Shown: positions 33,302 to 47,744, numbered from the stretch's first letter. The stretch: 64,000 bases of DNA from Heliocidaris erythrogramma (GCA_025617745.1 CM046868.1:18108615-18172614); one strand, 5' to 3'. Translations and numbers: made by a program. Notes: a model not told the origin generated them from the sequence alone.

Positions 33302-36300
33302 CCTTCGTTTGGTGAGGGAGGTCGGTAGAGTTGCTGGTGAAAGTGTCACCCTCGTGGATGTGTATAGCACATACGGTGCATTTGTTGGCTGTACATTTGA
33401 AGGTGCCGTGCTGAATGGGAGAAGAATGGCGAGAGAGAGGGGGGACTTCAGCACGAACGATGAGATCCTTGAGGTTGCGGGGGCGTCGGTAAGACAGGAT
33501 TGGGGTACTGGGAATTTATATTGTGTTAAATTAATGTTTTGCAGAAACAACCGGTAAATTATTTTTATGCCAAATGCACTTTTATTTTTATGCATGATCA
33601 ATAAATTTGAACTGAACTGAATTATTCAATTAGATTGAAATTTATTTAAAAATCGAGTCGCAATCAAATATTTTTGGCAGTCTCAATTTCTTTTTCTCAG
33701 AGCAGGCCTATACACTGTCATGGCCATGTTCTAACCATTTTATTTAATTGGAGGCGATATTGAACGACAATGAAAGCGCCCGTACTACATAAGGAGATTT
33801 ATGATTATTTATTCAATGTATTAAAGTAATAACTTTGTTTCCAACCAGCCTATATATTCCAGCGAATTGTGATCATTTTGCACTAATAATATGAACATTC
33901 GAAAAATAATATGTCCTTCGTCTTGGCTTTTTCAATTTACATCATCAAGCCGGTTTGTAACATCAACGTCAGAACTCAGAAGCATAATATACATGTACAT
34001 ATATGTTGTTTTTTTACGACATCACTTTTATTCATCAGAAAACAAACATGACAAAGGGAAATACAAGGTAAGTCTAGGTTACTGAGCAATGTTTAGGACT
34101 AAAACATAAAATGAAAGACACATAACAAAACACAATAAATTAAGGAGTAGAATAGATCAATAAAAATTTAGATAGGGTGGGTTCGGTTGATATCAGGACT
34201 GGTTCAATTCAAATTTTTCCATTTCTTTATTCAAGAAAGTAGAATACAATATACAAGGTAAACATACCATAATCAGTCCAACATGTTACAGATGCAATCT
34301 TACATGATCGGCATTCTAGAATATTTCATGGATAGATAAAACAAAGAAATATAATTGTATGAATTCTACTTTCAAGTATAGCAACTACAATTTATATACA
34401 CGTATACATTCATCTTTAGATTTTGATTTAATGATTTATGATGAATTAACATAATTCATTTGTTTAATAAAAAAGAGCAAATACAAATTCGGTCGTATAC
34501 CATTAGTTTGCCTTATATAATTATCAATATAACGGTTAAGGAGTGTACATAATTTCCACACGAGGTAAGAAAAACAAGTAAACAATGGACATTCTTTTAT
34601 AAAATACTGTAGCTGTATGACATAACTGACATTATGACATTCTGTTGACGTTTGAATTTGAAGATATTTTGATGTTTAAATCATACATGAAATTGGTAAG
34701 CATCGAATTCATTGAGGAACTGAGGCAAGTTCATGAGACGAAAAGGGGAAAAGAAAGGATTTGTAAGATTTCAAAGAACAGACAAGAATAAAAAAAAACT
34801 GAATGCAACATGACCCTCGATACATTAAAATTTTGTATATACTAGTTGGATAATTATATTAAAGCTTCCCATCGTATCTTTTCTTTTTAAAAACTTACAA
34901 AAATGGGATAAAAGGTATCATGAAACAATTTCATTATTATCATCATGTGAGTCAGTTACTGAGGAAATTACTGAGTAAACTACTAAAGAAAATACCGAGG
35001 AAAGTCATAATTTTAATAACCTTATCTGTTAAAAAGCAGGAACATACCATTTTGTTTATGCGTTTTCAACAATAAAGCGCCCTCATTTATCAACTTGTAG
35101 CTATTATGACGGGTGAAAAAATACCAACTTTGTTATGATGTTTGTATCTATCAGTAATTTATTATCTCCTGATTCATACATCAGATATATTCATTCGTTA
35201 CAAATAAAGTTTTAGTGGGTATTTTAGATAGTATCCTTGGAGTGTCTTCACGAGAATGTGGAAATATTGTATTTCCGACTCGCGACTGCTCCTATCCTTG
35301 ACTTGAAATCGGTCGCACTTCGCCCTTTTTGCCGTAAATATCTAAATAGCACCGTTTAGAGGGATGACATTGCATCGAAACAACAATATGCAGTTATTGT
35401 AACCTTTCTGATCTTGAAACTCATAAAAACACCCTGGTTAACGCTGTTTTGACACTCCGCCGAAATTTAGAAGCGAGGAAGTAAAATTTGTTTCTTGTTG
35501 CAAAGTCAGCTTGGAGACCGTCTTCGACGATGGGTGCATGCACCCATAATGAGGCATAATTTTGAAGACATTTCATGTAGAAAACATTATCGGTCGTTAA
35601 ACGTTATAAGAGAAAGGTTACTACAATTATTTCATGTGTCACAGCTTAAGAATTTGCAAGCATTTTTAACAATTTGTTTACAGCCACTTTTATAGTTGAT
35701 ATACGCTTTGAATAAAAAATAATCGTATAGCCTTCTTTGTTCAAATATATGGCATAGGCATTTCCCCTGCTTTGAGTTTTATTCATCTTCATCAGATAAT
35801 GTGAGTATCATACATTTTTCTTTTTTTTAAGAAAAAAAAATGCTCAAGCTTTAAAAAAACAGTAGCTACTGTAAAATTTACATTTGAAAAATATTCCATT
35901 CGGTTTCATGCCATCATAGAATAACACTCTGAACTATATAACAATAAATGCAAAGTAGATAACTGTGGGTCTTTTCTATAATTCCTGCAAAATAACTTCT
36001 CAATTCAACCTTCCTAATCCTCGTACCTGAACTCCTTATACGTACATGACACAACACATTAAACACGCTTTTATATTAATATATTAATATTAATGGGATA
36101 GCCTTGCCCAACGACTAAGAGCCGCTCGTTTAATTCGATTTCGATACGATTGCGAAATGCGCATTCGAAATAGTTCTGTACATAATTTTACACAAATGTT
36201 ATAACCACAAATGAATAGGCCCTAACAGCTATTCTGCGACAAGTAGGCCCAGGGTAAAAAACCAGAGATAAAACTCAAGAAGAAAAAACTCTGGAAAACC

Positions 36301-38683
36301 TTCGGATCCACTTTTGCACAATAAAAATTTCACAAATTTTCACAATAAAAACAAATTTAATATTTGTCGTGATGAAAGAGCAAGCTAGAATGACTCCTCA
36401 AACATCTTCTACCACACCCTAATGCTCGTGCCCCACACCACCTGCGGAAAACATTCTTGCATAATCACTTCTTACTCTTGGACAACAACCCTTACCAAGC
36501 ATAAATATGCATACATTAACGAGACAAACAACATTTACCTGCTATACAAACGTAACGCAGGCAAATAATATATTGTGGTATATTCATAAATAATCTACAA
36601 GGTTACTATTATTTGTGAGTCGCAAATTGTGAAATATAAATTAAAGAAAAGTTTGTTGAGCAGATAAATCGTAAAACTGATAGCATTTAAAAACATAAGT
36701 TTTAAAGATATTAAGAACCGGATGTGCTTTTGTGTAAATCTTTTTGATATGACTTTTATATTTTTCCGAATGTATTTCGTTTGCATACTTTTTGTTTATA
36801 TGTTTTGGAGAGATTCAATTAGGGAGGAAGGAAAGAGAGGAAGATAAAGTGATTTAATACAATAAATATCGTTACCCACGTCTTCTTAACGTAAATCAAC
36901 TGATTATCACCCCGTATCAATTTCTTTTCATGTTTTATAAACCTGAGCTACTTTTGTTATCTTTAAAAAAAAACTACGTGCTCGTGTGTGGGCAAACCAA
37001 ATTTGATTTTAGAAGCCTAAATAAGATTGATATTGGCAACGCACTTTAGTCTAAACGGTTCTCAAGAAATTACAAACATACTCAATTTGACGAAAACCAT
37101 CACCCGTGGTCTGTTTTAGTTTGGGAGGTTTAACGACTCAATCGCTGACTAGTAATTCATCATGTTCAAGTCTTCGTCTAGATACCAGCAATAAATATTT
37201 CATCGTTTGGGATAAAATCCCTATGGTATATAGAGCTGTCAAGACTCTCCACAAAATACTCTATGACTGGTATCTGTTTCTAAGGTTGAAAATAGATGAG
37301 TGCTCATTTAATATCAAAAGGTAACAATGCAGCCTCTATGGTGATGATACCAAATGGAGGAAGAAATGTTTCCTAGCCTTTGTGTCAACTCATTTCAAGT
37401 GTGAGATGAGAATCCCGTATCAACCCAGTGTAGATTAATAATCATAATTTCATTTAAATGTCGGGTTTTATTAATGTTGTCTTCTTGAAAGTAGAGAAAA
37501 AGCATTGCTTTGTAATAGTTTTATACTCTTTTGAAAGCTATCCAACATATGCTTCAATAAAATACAAAATAATCAGGGATTTTTTTTTTCTACTAGGTTA
37601 CACTTATGTGTCAATTACTCTTGATTGTTCATCATAAAATACATCATATAAAAAAATATTTATGCTTGAACATAACGTACATGTATATACATATCGAGAG
37701 TAAAAAGAATGAACATATAGCAACATGAAATGACTCTTCTTTCTGAATTCTTTTTTTTTGTGAAAGGTAATAAAGCAGTTATAAAAGCTATCGAAATAAA
37801 ATGAAGAATAAGTTCCTCCACCTCCCGAAAATCGGGAGAAACTGAATGAGCAGAGGAACTTACTGAATTTCGAATTTTTAGACATAATGGAAAATCTGAA
37901 CTTGGAAAATGGGACAAACATAAAGAAGTTCGTTTGCGAAAATCTTTCTTTTTTATTTTGAAACATAGGGAAAAAACTTTATTGTAAGTGAAATTATCTA
38001 ATATTTTCCAAACGAATAATAATTTTCTTACGGAATATGATTACCTGAAAAGAGTACTTTTTATAATCAAAGGGTCTTTTATTTCACTTGATTTTTATTC
38101 AACAACTCTAACGAAAACTCTTAAAATAATAAGGGACTTGAAAAAAACCCGGCTAAACTACGTATCTAATTTGAGAAATAACAAAGATTAAAACTTTGTA
38201 ACCTTGAATTTTGAATACGATTTCTTTATTTACGAAACCTTTTTGTACCAAGAAATGGGATGGAAAATAGCAAGATTTTCGTTACAAAGACCAACCAAGG
38301 GGAAATAGATGAACTATTATGTTTACTCCACTATCACGTCTGTGAACGGCACCCTTAAGTACATAGTAATAGCTCATTCAATCTAAATACAAAATGATAG
38401 AACGTTATATCACAATAATTACGTAAAGCTCAGCATGCAAGAGGTCCTTAGGAACTATTCTACGCCCTATTCCACACATTTGTTCCTAATTTTTTTTTTA
38501 ACTTTATTAAAATTTCTAAGTTTTCTCTATTTACGAAATTTGAAACAGATTTCAACCTGAACCGGAAGTCAGTAGTTTTAGTATTACTAGCTAGCGCATA
38601 CCCAAGAATTAAAAAAAGAAATTCCAATAAAAAAATATGAATACACTTTCAAAAAGTTTCATTAGAATAGTCAAGCAAGATAG

Positions 38684-38805
38684 TAATATTAATAATGATA
38701 ATAATAATGATAATAATAATGGTGGCTTCTTGTATAGCGCTCAGGCCCGTCACGCTGTGACGCTCATGGCGCTCCAACATTATTACCCCGGTCATAGCCG
38801 GGCTT
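38684..38805 (+). repeat. dispersed repeat with (AAT)n head (assembly copy)
   Basis: Second copy of 25834-25955. Confidence 0.5.
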
Positions 38806-40203
38806 TGATGTTTCAATATATTTCTTGAAAAAACTACTAACTAGGATATGACTTACATCATATTTATTTTTCTCAAAATATCATTGATCTTTAGGATTGA
38901 CATACATGTACATGAAAAACAGTAATGATACAAATCGAGAATCAACCCATGCAGAATATGGAAGAATAATACATGAACGTCTCATCATACAAACAAGTAC
39001 GTCATAACTCTTTCAATAGGAGAAAACAAAAACATAAGACGTTACATTAGGATGTTACGCATGACCATGCATCATTAGCTTTTCTCAAGGGAATTGTTGG
39101 TTACCGGTACAACAATATATTTTTGGGGGGGGGGGGGGATTGTTTTAAACGCTTTTTCATTTCGACATACAGCATTTAACGGTTTGTTTGTTTTTCTGCA
39201 GAAATAAAGTAGTTAAGTCTCCAACCACTAAAAGTTATTATTCAAGGAAATAAAAATATCCTTTAGTGGTTGAAGACTTTAAAAGATATATGTAATTGCC
39301 TGAATAATATCTTTTAGTGATTAAAGGAAATTAAAAACAAGAGAGCACGATCCCGTGAAGTTTTGTAAAGATGTAAATGTATATGTAAACCTAGCTTACA
39401 ACTCTGGCACATTGCATCACAATTCGTTACACAAGTTTAACAGCCTTCCCGGAATGAAATTTCAAAGGAAGAACCCTTGGCAACTGTAATATGTCATACA
39501 TGCATATAATTCCTATTACTATAATAATGTCCATGTACCAGTTAATCATACAATGAATGCAAAGTATACGGAGAAAACTATCCTACTTTACAGAATTCAC
39601 GAAATAGGTTTATTTTAAACCATGGTTTAAACCAGTACGCGCATGTCCTCTTCCCCAATGGGCGGACAGTAAAGCGCTTATGCTATGGTCACAATTGATC
39701 GTGCGTGTCCGCAGCTGCGATCGGCTGTGGGTCGACTCCTGCGATTCGTACGGCATGGTCACTACCAGTCGTGCACCTCTCTACATCTCTGCTTGGGCGT
39801 CCTGCACCCTCCTCATTAACATACCCCTCTTACCTGCAAGAACTCTTGAGGCAAACGTACAGCCCTGGTACTGTACAGCCCTGGTACTGTGCAGCGGACG
39901 CGCGGCATGTCACGGCTCCGTATGGAACCATGGGCTTCGTGAGACCTTCTGAATGAGTCCGTGCGATGGTCGCAAGAAGCACGTATGATGGATGCGCGTG
40001 TCACGTGCGTTCATCAGAAAACGTAGCCACATGGAGAGATTGTTGGACATGTCAAACAGCTTCATTGCGTGTCCCGCTTGCTCCTATGTGCTTGAAAAAA
40101 AACCGTGCATGCCCGTGCGCGCGACACAAGGATTCACCTCTTTCGTGATTTCGGGCCATAGTCTCTAAATAACACAATATATAAACGAGAAGAGACCTGT
40201 GGG

Positions 40204-40373
40204 TTATTATACTATTGATACATGGTTGGGAGTGCGTGGTGCGATCTGGCAACACAAATGCTTTTATCGTGGTGTACTATACGCACGAGGCGCACGAGGC
40301 CGAGTGTGTTTGACACCACGATAAAAACCTAACTAACGCACGAACTCACAACCATGTATTAATAGTTTCATAA
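40204..40373. mobile_element. 170-bp MITE (assembly copy)
   Basis: Second copy of 27353-27522. Confidence 0.6.
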
Positions 40374-41783
40374 AACGTGTCGGCAATATGATTATGAAGT
40401 CTATAAAAATGGTTACGAACCCCATAGAAACGCCAAGAGTCGCAAAGTCATGGAGGCTGCCATTAGCTTTCCTGGATGACATCACAGAAGCGCAGTCATG
40501 CGCGTTTCAGTGCGCGCATGTAATCCCTGCGTGAAAATGACAATTAAACTACGCGATTTCATTGCGTTTTAAGTTTCCACGCATCAGAGGTTAGTCTAGA
40601 TTCTAGACCTTTTTTTTATTACCCCCCCCCCCCCCGACCGCTGCCCCGCCCCACTAGCGTAGCGGCCCCAGTGATCACGACCGCCTGGTGAATCGCGCAA
40701 CCCCGAGGAAAAAAGGGTCTAGACGTTTTGCGTGGAAAAGTGGGCGTGAACTTTTCACGTAAACATCGTACTTTGAACTTTCGTTGAACCTTCAAGCTAA
40801 TTAATATTCAAGACGAAAGTTCGGCAATCTGATCAGCTATTCTATTCGCACACATGGGTGAAATGGTTTAGCAACATGAGATAACGGTGTACTGTATTGT
40901 AGAATGTCTTCGTCAACGTTGTGTGTTATTGATAGGATTTGATAATCTTGTCAGCGAAAGTTTTGGAACTTTTTTGCCGTCCGAAAATTGTTTTCAAATT
41001 GTACCGTACAGTATTGCACAACATTTGAACAGTTCAACAAACTGTAATTGGATGTTTTTTGTACCTAATCTGTGAATTAGTTAAATCAGTTTTGAATAGT
41101 GAAGTTTCCTTTTTATTTTATTATGGAAACGTTGGGATAGATCATTTCAAAAAGTGTATTGGATTATGTGCATAAAGGATGGCAAGCAAATTTCAGTTGA
41201 GATCGTGTATGATTTGCAATGTTGAGTTAGTTACTACCTGTCATTATAAGACTGAATTCTGCTAAGATAGTGAGAACTGAACTGAAGAAAAAGATTGTGG
41301 ACATTTGTGGACCCTTTCATGATGCCATTACCCTTCAAGAAATGAACATATGTCAGAAATGTGTGACCATCAATCTTATATTAATTAACATTAATGTTAA
41401 TATAACATGTATGCATGCACATTCAGTGAGGGTATTTTGCGATCAGTGTTTATCTTTTTTTTTGGTCATGTTTACACCATATTATCTTATGGTTTTTACT
41501 CAAACTTTTTGTGACATTATGGGATATTGTATAATGTCTCGTTCAGTAGTTCAGTGCACATCCGATGATGCAAAACAGAAAAAAAAACGATAAAAATTGA
41601 AATGAAAATCTGACCTCTAAAATCTTTCATAGAAAAGAAGATGCATTTTATTAATGAGATGTAATTCATGTAGTGATTGAAGAATTTATAGAAACATTGC
41701 AGATTCAAGGGTTACATACAGTAGTAATGTCGGTTGATCGAACAGGGTAAAAAATAGCACTACAAATGACCATACTTATTAAA

Positions 41784-42057
41784 CTGGCTCCATTTCATAA
41801 ACATTTCAGACGTAAAAAGTTGTCAGATCTGACAACTTGGCAGATCTGACAATAATACCGTTTCACAAAGCCGTCTGACCTCTGAATCCTAATGGACAAG
41901 CCTACTGACAAATTAGGACACGTCTACCAAAATATGACCAAATGGCGGCTTTGTGAAACGGTATTTATGTCAGATATGACAAGTTGTTATAGATGATGAC
42001 GTATTTGTCAGATCTGTAAGCTTTTTTTCGTCTGACATGTTCATGAAATGCTACCCC
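41784..42057. mobile_element. 274-bp MITE (assembly copy)
   Basis: Second copy of 28933-29206. Confidence 0.65.
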
Positions 42058-43638
42058 GGTACCTGACTTTGATGTTGCACAAAATATCTCCCATAGAATA
42101 ATGCATGTGTCATGTGTGTAAAAGATTCATGAAAAAACTTGGAAATATTGTCAAAAGTAGGACAAATTTCAGTCTTTAAAACATGACTTGTATCCATGTG
42201 TACCAGTATTTATTACATGTTTCTTGTCGTCCAGTATTCTGTCCCGAATTCAACTCACATTTTTTTTACTTGCATTTGTCGAAATCAGAGTCAGAAAGAA
42301 ATGAGACTTCCTAATTTTTATTTTTATTTCTTGAGAAGATAGAGAAGATAGCGAAAATGCCGATCAATACATGTATAATATTAGTTCGATTCCAGCTAAC
42401 TTTTTCTGGGCTCCACGAGACATTAACATTTGACAAAAGAATCCAGTGAAGAACGTTGCTGTGAATGCAGTTCAAAACCAATTTTACTCTGTGCATAGTC
42501 CAATGCACGTACCTCTCACTTGCTCATCCCGTGGTGGCTGCCTGTTGATGGATCCCTTTTGTGTGTACTGTGAAATGAACGAACGCGTACATCTGTTTAA
42601 GATAGTCTTTGTGTTGCGTAACATTTTAAAATGTTGTGAATAATTTTATTTTCTCAAAGGAACAAAAAATATTTCAACAAATTTTAAGCAAATATTAAAT
42701 CAATATGAGTATTTTTCTTTGCTTAAATTCACATATATTTTTTGTAATATCATCTTAATACAAAATAATTGCTAAAAAATATACGAGATGGACTCGAAGT
42801 AGGCTAGTAATTATTCAAAGGTAATTAAATCAAAATTGCGTCATGAATTCAAACCACCAATCAGGATCATTTATGACATGTTTGTTTACTTATGCTAATT
42901 ACGGAGGTCTCAAAATACGGAGGAGATCTAACAAATCGACTGGACGGTTTGACAACTCCAATTATCGTGTACAATATCGGCCCTCTATCGGCTGATGTCA
43001 TATAATGTAGCTTCATCGGCTATTATCGTCAGACCGATCAGGCAGTAGACTAATCAGAGGTACGCGTACGCGCAGCTCAGCCGTGCTTTAGAGCCTTTTT
43101 TGCCGTGCGTTATCACTTTTTCTGCACGGTCACGTGGTGTTATTCGACCAATCACGATGACTACATTCTTGAACCCGTTTTATAAAGTCAGATATTTCCC
43201 TCCCAGGCACAAGTAATGTCAAATAAAATGATAATGAAATAGGAACTAAGTAATCCTCATGTCCTTCCATTTATTAGATTATAAATTTATGATCTTGGAG
43301 GGACTTTGTCCGTATTTGTGGGGATAAAAAAACTGGGGATCATCTCTATATATTGTTTCATATCCGTCATGAAAAGAATCTGTGCAATTGATTGGTCCAC
43401 TGCGCGTCATGTGACAAAATACATTTCACACTAGCCTCATGCAAATGAGCAAATTTCCAGGGAGGGTAACATCTGACATCATGATCCGCGTATAGTAATA
43501 CTATTCATGTATACTATTACGGCGTATGACATCACACACGAAAATGCATACAATATTGTGACGACATTCACTTGCACGTATCTATTGTTTTAGGCACAGA
43601 CGCGTGACGATGTCATCAGTACGCGTTTGATATCCGCG

Positions 43639-43875
43639 CATATTCATCCCTTCTTCAAAACTGTTTGTGTACGTACTGTGCGGTCTAACATAGGCCTACG
43701 GTGAAGATGATCATAAGCATATTTATCCCTTCTTCAAAACTATTTGTGTACCTACTGTACGGTCTAACATAGGCCTACGGTGAAGATGATCATAAGCATA
43801 TTCATCCCTTCTTCAAAACTATTTGTGTACCTACTGTACGGTCTAACATAGGCCAAAGGTGAAGATGATCATAAA
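43639..43875 (+). repeat. 3 x 79-bp tandem repeat (assembly copy)
   Basis: Second copy of 30788-31024, with the same three units and the same internal differences. Confidence 0.85.
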
Positions 43876-44466
43876 GTAGATGATTAGATGGAAGCTTCTT
43901 GATCAAGATGACGCATATCAACCAAATATACTCTGCTTACATTCGAATCTCTGGTTAAACTATGGCACTCTCGGTGACGTGAAGACGATCTTCCTTATAC
44001 TATATCCCAGAATATCCCTATTTCATCCCGGTCGGGGCATTGTAATTTTCTCACATTTACTTACTTTATGATATATTCAATCCCTATTTAAGTTAAATAG
44101 TTCATGAGGTTTATATTATCTAGTGTAAATGTAAATGTAATCAAAGTTTTAAGACGTATATATATATATATATGAACCGTACTCAATCGTACTCTTTTGC
44201 TCCGTCATGTCGGTGTTTCTCTTATCTCTGTTATTTCTCGTCAACCAATTTTTTTTCTCGTTATACTTCATGGACCTCATTTTTATTATAGTACAGGGGC
44301 AATGGAGAATAGATCATCAAGTATTTTTCTTTATATCATTGTATGTAACAAAAAAAAACAAATATATGTTCAAATTGTCTAAAATTTATATTTAAACAAA
44401 ATACAGCAATACACATTATTAAGATATATAAGCATTTTATTAGAAAGCAACAGTGATGTAAATAAT

Positions 44467-44682
44467 ACTCAGTTTTTGTATAGCGATTTCACATAATTTA
44501 TCTATGTGTCTATGCGCCATGGGCTTACAAAGAGCTTTGGATAATTATCCCGGCTCAGTTATAGCAGCCCTGATGAAGGGGCTGAAGCTTTAAGGAATAA
44601 ATTCCTACCGGTACCCACTTACTTTATCTGGGTGGAGAGGTGACAGGTTTCGACTGTGAATCATTAAGTGAACAAAATCTGT
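44467..44682 (+). repeat. dispersed non-coding repeat (assembly copy)
   Basis: Second copy of 31615-31830. Confidence 0.5.
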
Positions 44683-45312
44683 TCTAAATGACCTCCATCT
44701 ACAATCCAGATGCTTAAATATGTATAACACTATCACTTTATATCATCTATTCCAAGTCCATTTCTATGGCATTGAAATGTCTGAGATTCATTTTCTTATC
44801 TTCAAATCATACTCAATGTAGGACATAGGACACGCCAAACTAGACTAATCAACAAAGGATGATTTACTTATAACGACCGAGTTGGAGGGGTTAACACTCG
44901 AAACGGGAACGGTCCCCGCGGACATCGTGATGTGTGTGCGCTAGAAAGGGATGAAATCTTAAACCGAAATTAATTCTCATCATATTAGCTCATCGGCAAT
45001 TGGTTTCTCTGCTAGGGTAGAAATCATTGCCATTTACCCGTGCAACCTCTCGTCACTGACGAGTTTTAGTCATTAAAATCTCTGTCAACTGGGATAGGGG
45101 AAGGGAGCCAGCGACTTTGGGGTCTTTTCCAAGAGATTAGCAGAGATAATGATTTAATGCCTCAGACGTTTCTTAGTGTAATTCGTGAACGATTTAATGA
45201 CAATGTCATCGCGCCAATGACTCCGTAAGCTAACGGGCAGGTGACAGATGATTGGCGAATACTCTAAGGTACGTTCGGGAGTTGGTCTAGGTATAACACT
45301 CCATACAGGCGT

Positions 45313-45382
45313 CACATCGTCCCCACACGCACGCACGCGCGCACCCACCCCCCCCCCCCCACACACACACACACACACACAT
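45313..45382. repeat. CG/CA-rich, poly-C and (CA)n microsatellite
   Basis: ACGCACGCGCGCACCC, a C13 run, then (AC)n. It lies immediately right of the point where the left contig ends. Confidence 0.9.
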
Positions 45383-46309
45383 CAACGCACACGTGATCGC
45401 CAACATCGACTTCTTTCAATATTACATTGCTAAAAGTATCAAACAAAAAATTTCTATTTCGAAGCAGGCCTATCGCAAATTTCCGTTTTCAATGTCCTAG
45501 ATCTACCGAAAGATCCTTCGATGAGTCGTGATCAATATCATGAAACAACCTCTTGAAATAATAAAACAATTTGTATTCATGCACACACATACACACTTTC
45601 TTATACAAACACATACACAAACATCATTTCACAGAACAACAAGCATGTTAAGCGGAAACAATATGGTAGAAGATGTGAGTATCAGGAATTGGTTCCTCTT
45701 TGTGATGATCTAATCTATTCAATATAGAATATTTCAAAAAGTACCGTAAAACCCCTTTCCACGCAGTGTGGTCTTATTACCTTTACATTTACATAAGCGG
45801 ATCAAACTTAAATTCCCAATTATCAAAACAGTATGTACATGCGTATTAGGTTTTGCATGACAGAACATTATGAACCAAGTACTTTTTTAAAGAACAGTAA
45901 TGTTGCTCCGTTTTCTCTTACCTTTTAACATTGAGCTACATAAAACACACGCTCGGCTGGTTTTAATCTCACATAGTCAGCAGCTATGGGCCTATGCAGC
46001 ATCAGGGACGTCCCACACCGACAGGTCCCCGCGCTACCAGCTCTCCTTTCTCTGGTGGTCATGATATACGCCCTCCTGTCCAAATTACGACAAATATTGA
46101 AGGTAGTAAATAGACAAAGAAAGTATGGTTTAGCACTCTATCACTGGTATCATGTTCATGTGAACTTTACAACGTCTCAAATAAATTCCTGTGTATAAAA
46201 TCTTGTCACGTTTGGAAATATAGCGATCATTTTGCCCTTTTTCGTTATCCTTGAAAATATGAAATGTAATGATAGTCTTGAATTCAATCTGTGAATTCTT
46301 TAAAGCTAA
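45383..46309. other. no gene seen
   Basis: No supported gene. Open frames of 61-70 codons have no recognisable domain. Confidence 0.5.
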
Positions 46310-46515
46310 ATATCGTAGAGGTGACAGGCCTAGTGGATTAGTCCCCACACTACGGACCCCAAAGTACGGGGCTCGAATTAAACATTTAACTTTAGTGGGT
46401 GAAGAGTAGCAATATGCCTTGTTCAAGGACATGATAAGTGCCGTGCCGGGACTCGAACCCATGAGCTTTGCATTCCCGGTCAAGTGAACAAACAACTCGA
46501 CTACGATATCTTCCA
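46310..46515 (-). mobile_element. tRNA-derived SINE
   Basis: On the minus strand the head (about 46512-46443) has an A-box-like TAGTCGAGTTGTTTG and the B box GGTTCGAGTCCCGGCACGGC. The body follows with GTCCTTGAACAAGGCATATT and GCTACTCTTCACCCACTAAA, a head-to-body layout seen in tRNA-derived SINEs. It ends near 46310. No clear target duplication. Confidence 0.65.
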
Positions 46516-46738
46516 CAGATCTTCCACAAAGATATTAAATCCCACCTTGTAGTCCCAGCACGTGCATAACACGTGGTGTTATAATGTGCAAGTGAGATTT
46601 TGTCCTTTCAGTGAAGATTATTTCTAACTCTTATTAATTTTACTTTGATTATGTTTTACTGGTCCAAACAAACTTTCTAGAGCATCATAAACAATTTTTA
46701 CAGCAATTTTTAATTAATTCCTGCTAGCTACTGTGGAC

Positions 46739-46964
46739 GGTGACGCGACATTTGCTCCTGCGACATTTGCTCCTCCGTTCATATCTCGAAAGGTCAAAGG
46801 TTAAGGTCAAGGTCATCATTTGATTTTTTGTTAAGAACACTGTGAAGATTAGGATTAGGGTTAGGGTTAGGGTTAGGGTTAGGGTTAGGGTTAGGTTTAG
46901 GTTTAGGATTGACATGGCAAAGTTAGACCGGAGCAATTGTCGCAGGAGCAATTGTCATGGAACC
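46739..46964. mobile_element. 226-bp element with (TTAGGG)n core and 9-bp target duplication
   Basis: Direct repeats ACTGTGGAC at 46730-46738 and 46965-46973 flank it exactly. The ends are inverted: GACATTTGCTCCTGCGACAT on the left against GACAATTGCTCCTGCGACAA (reversed) on the right. The core 46849-46910 is TTAGGATTAGGGTTAGGG..., about eight TTAGGG units. No protein. A 9-bp duplication with inverted ends would suit a Mutator-like or related element. Relatives lie at 12890-13075 and 13281-13420. Confidence 0.75.
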
Positions 46965-47199
46965 ACTGTGGACATGCAATTCCATAACAGGATTAACGTT
47001 ACTAAACACACATGTTATGCGCATACTTTTCTAAAACCCATAGGACAGACTTAGGCTGTTTAATTTATTGAATTTTATTTGATTAATTAGTTTGGTTGCT
47101 GAAAATTTTAATTCAAATTCAAATTCTTCCCTCAAGCCTCTCATTACGGGGAGGCGGAGTATCTTTCAAAGTGGGGGCGCCAGCAAAAGGGGCGCCTGC

Positions 47200-47412
47200 A
47201 AAGGGCACTTATTAGAGAGAGAAAAGGGACAATTATCAGATTTGAACAGGGGTTCTTATTAGGAGAACAGGGCACTTATCAGAAAGGGAAAGTGCACTTA
47301 TTAGAAAGGAAAAGGGGCACTTTTAGTAGTAAAATGGGCACTTATCAGAGAAAAAGGGGACATTTTTTCAGAAATAAAAAGGGGCACTTGAAAAGGGGGC
47401 ACTGTGCCCCCC
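47200..47412. repeat. minisatellite, about 30-bp unit
   Basis: About seven diverged units of the type GGGCACTTATTAGAAAGGAA, ending in C14 at about 47405-47418. Non-coding. Confidence 0.75.
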
Positions 47413-47744
47413 CCCCCCGGAGCGCCGCCTTACTCTTTGCCTCCCTTTACAATTCCCTCTCTCTCTCTTTCACACCCACACACATACACACAGACACACA
47501 CATTAATGTTTTGTTCCCTTTTATATCATGTTAAATCTGACCTGGTTTTACGATATCAGCTTTTCCAAAAAAAAATGTATATCCCAAAAAGGAAAAGGAT
47601 CATCGAAAGGAAGCTATCATTTATAACACACTGAAAATGTTGAAACTACCATATTTTCATGACCTCATATCGATCAGGCAGCGAGTTAATAATGGTTTTC
47701 AGCTTGCACAATATGCTTCAATAATCAATTTAGTCTAAAATACT

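Larger units (their letters stand above)
32961..45312. repeat. 12.35-kb duplicated block, right copy
   Basis: Begins inside the PLE at the base equivalent to 20111 and runs to 45312, equivalent to 32460. Differences from the left copy are listed there. It contains second copies of all elements noted between 20111 and 32460. Beyond 45312 the sequence is new. Confidence 0.95.

Noticed and set aside
20111-45312. A genuine recent tandem duplication upstream of TLX
   Set aside because: Not excluded, but copy edges equal gap edges and the remaining differences look like consensus error, so a contig overlap is simpler.
46849-46910. Interstitial telomere as a chromosome-fusion scar
   Set aside because: It lies inside an element with inverted ends and a 9-bp target duplication.
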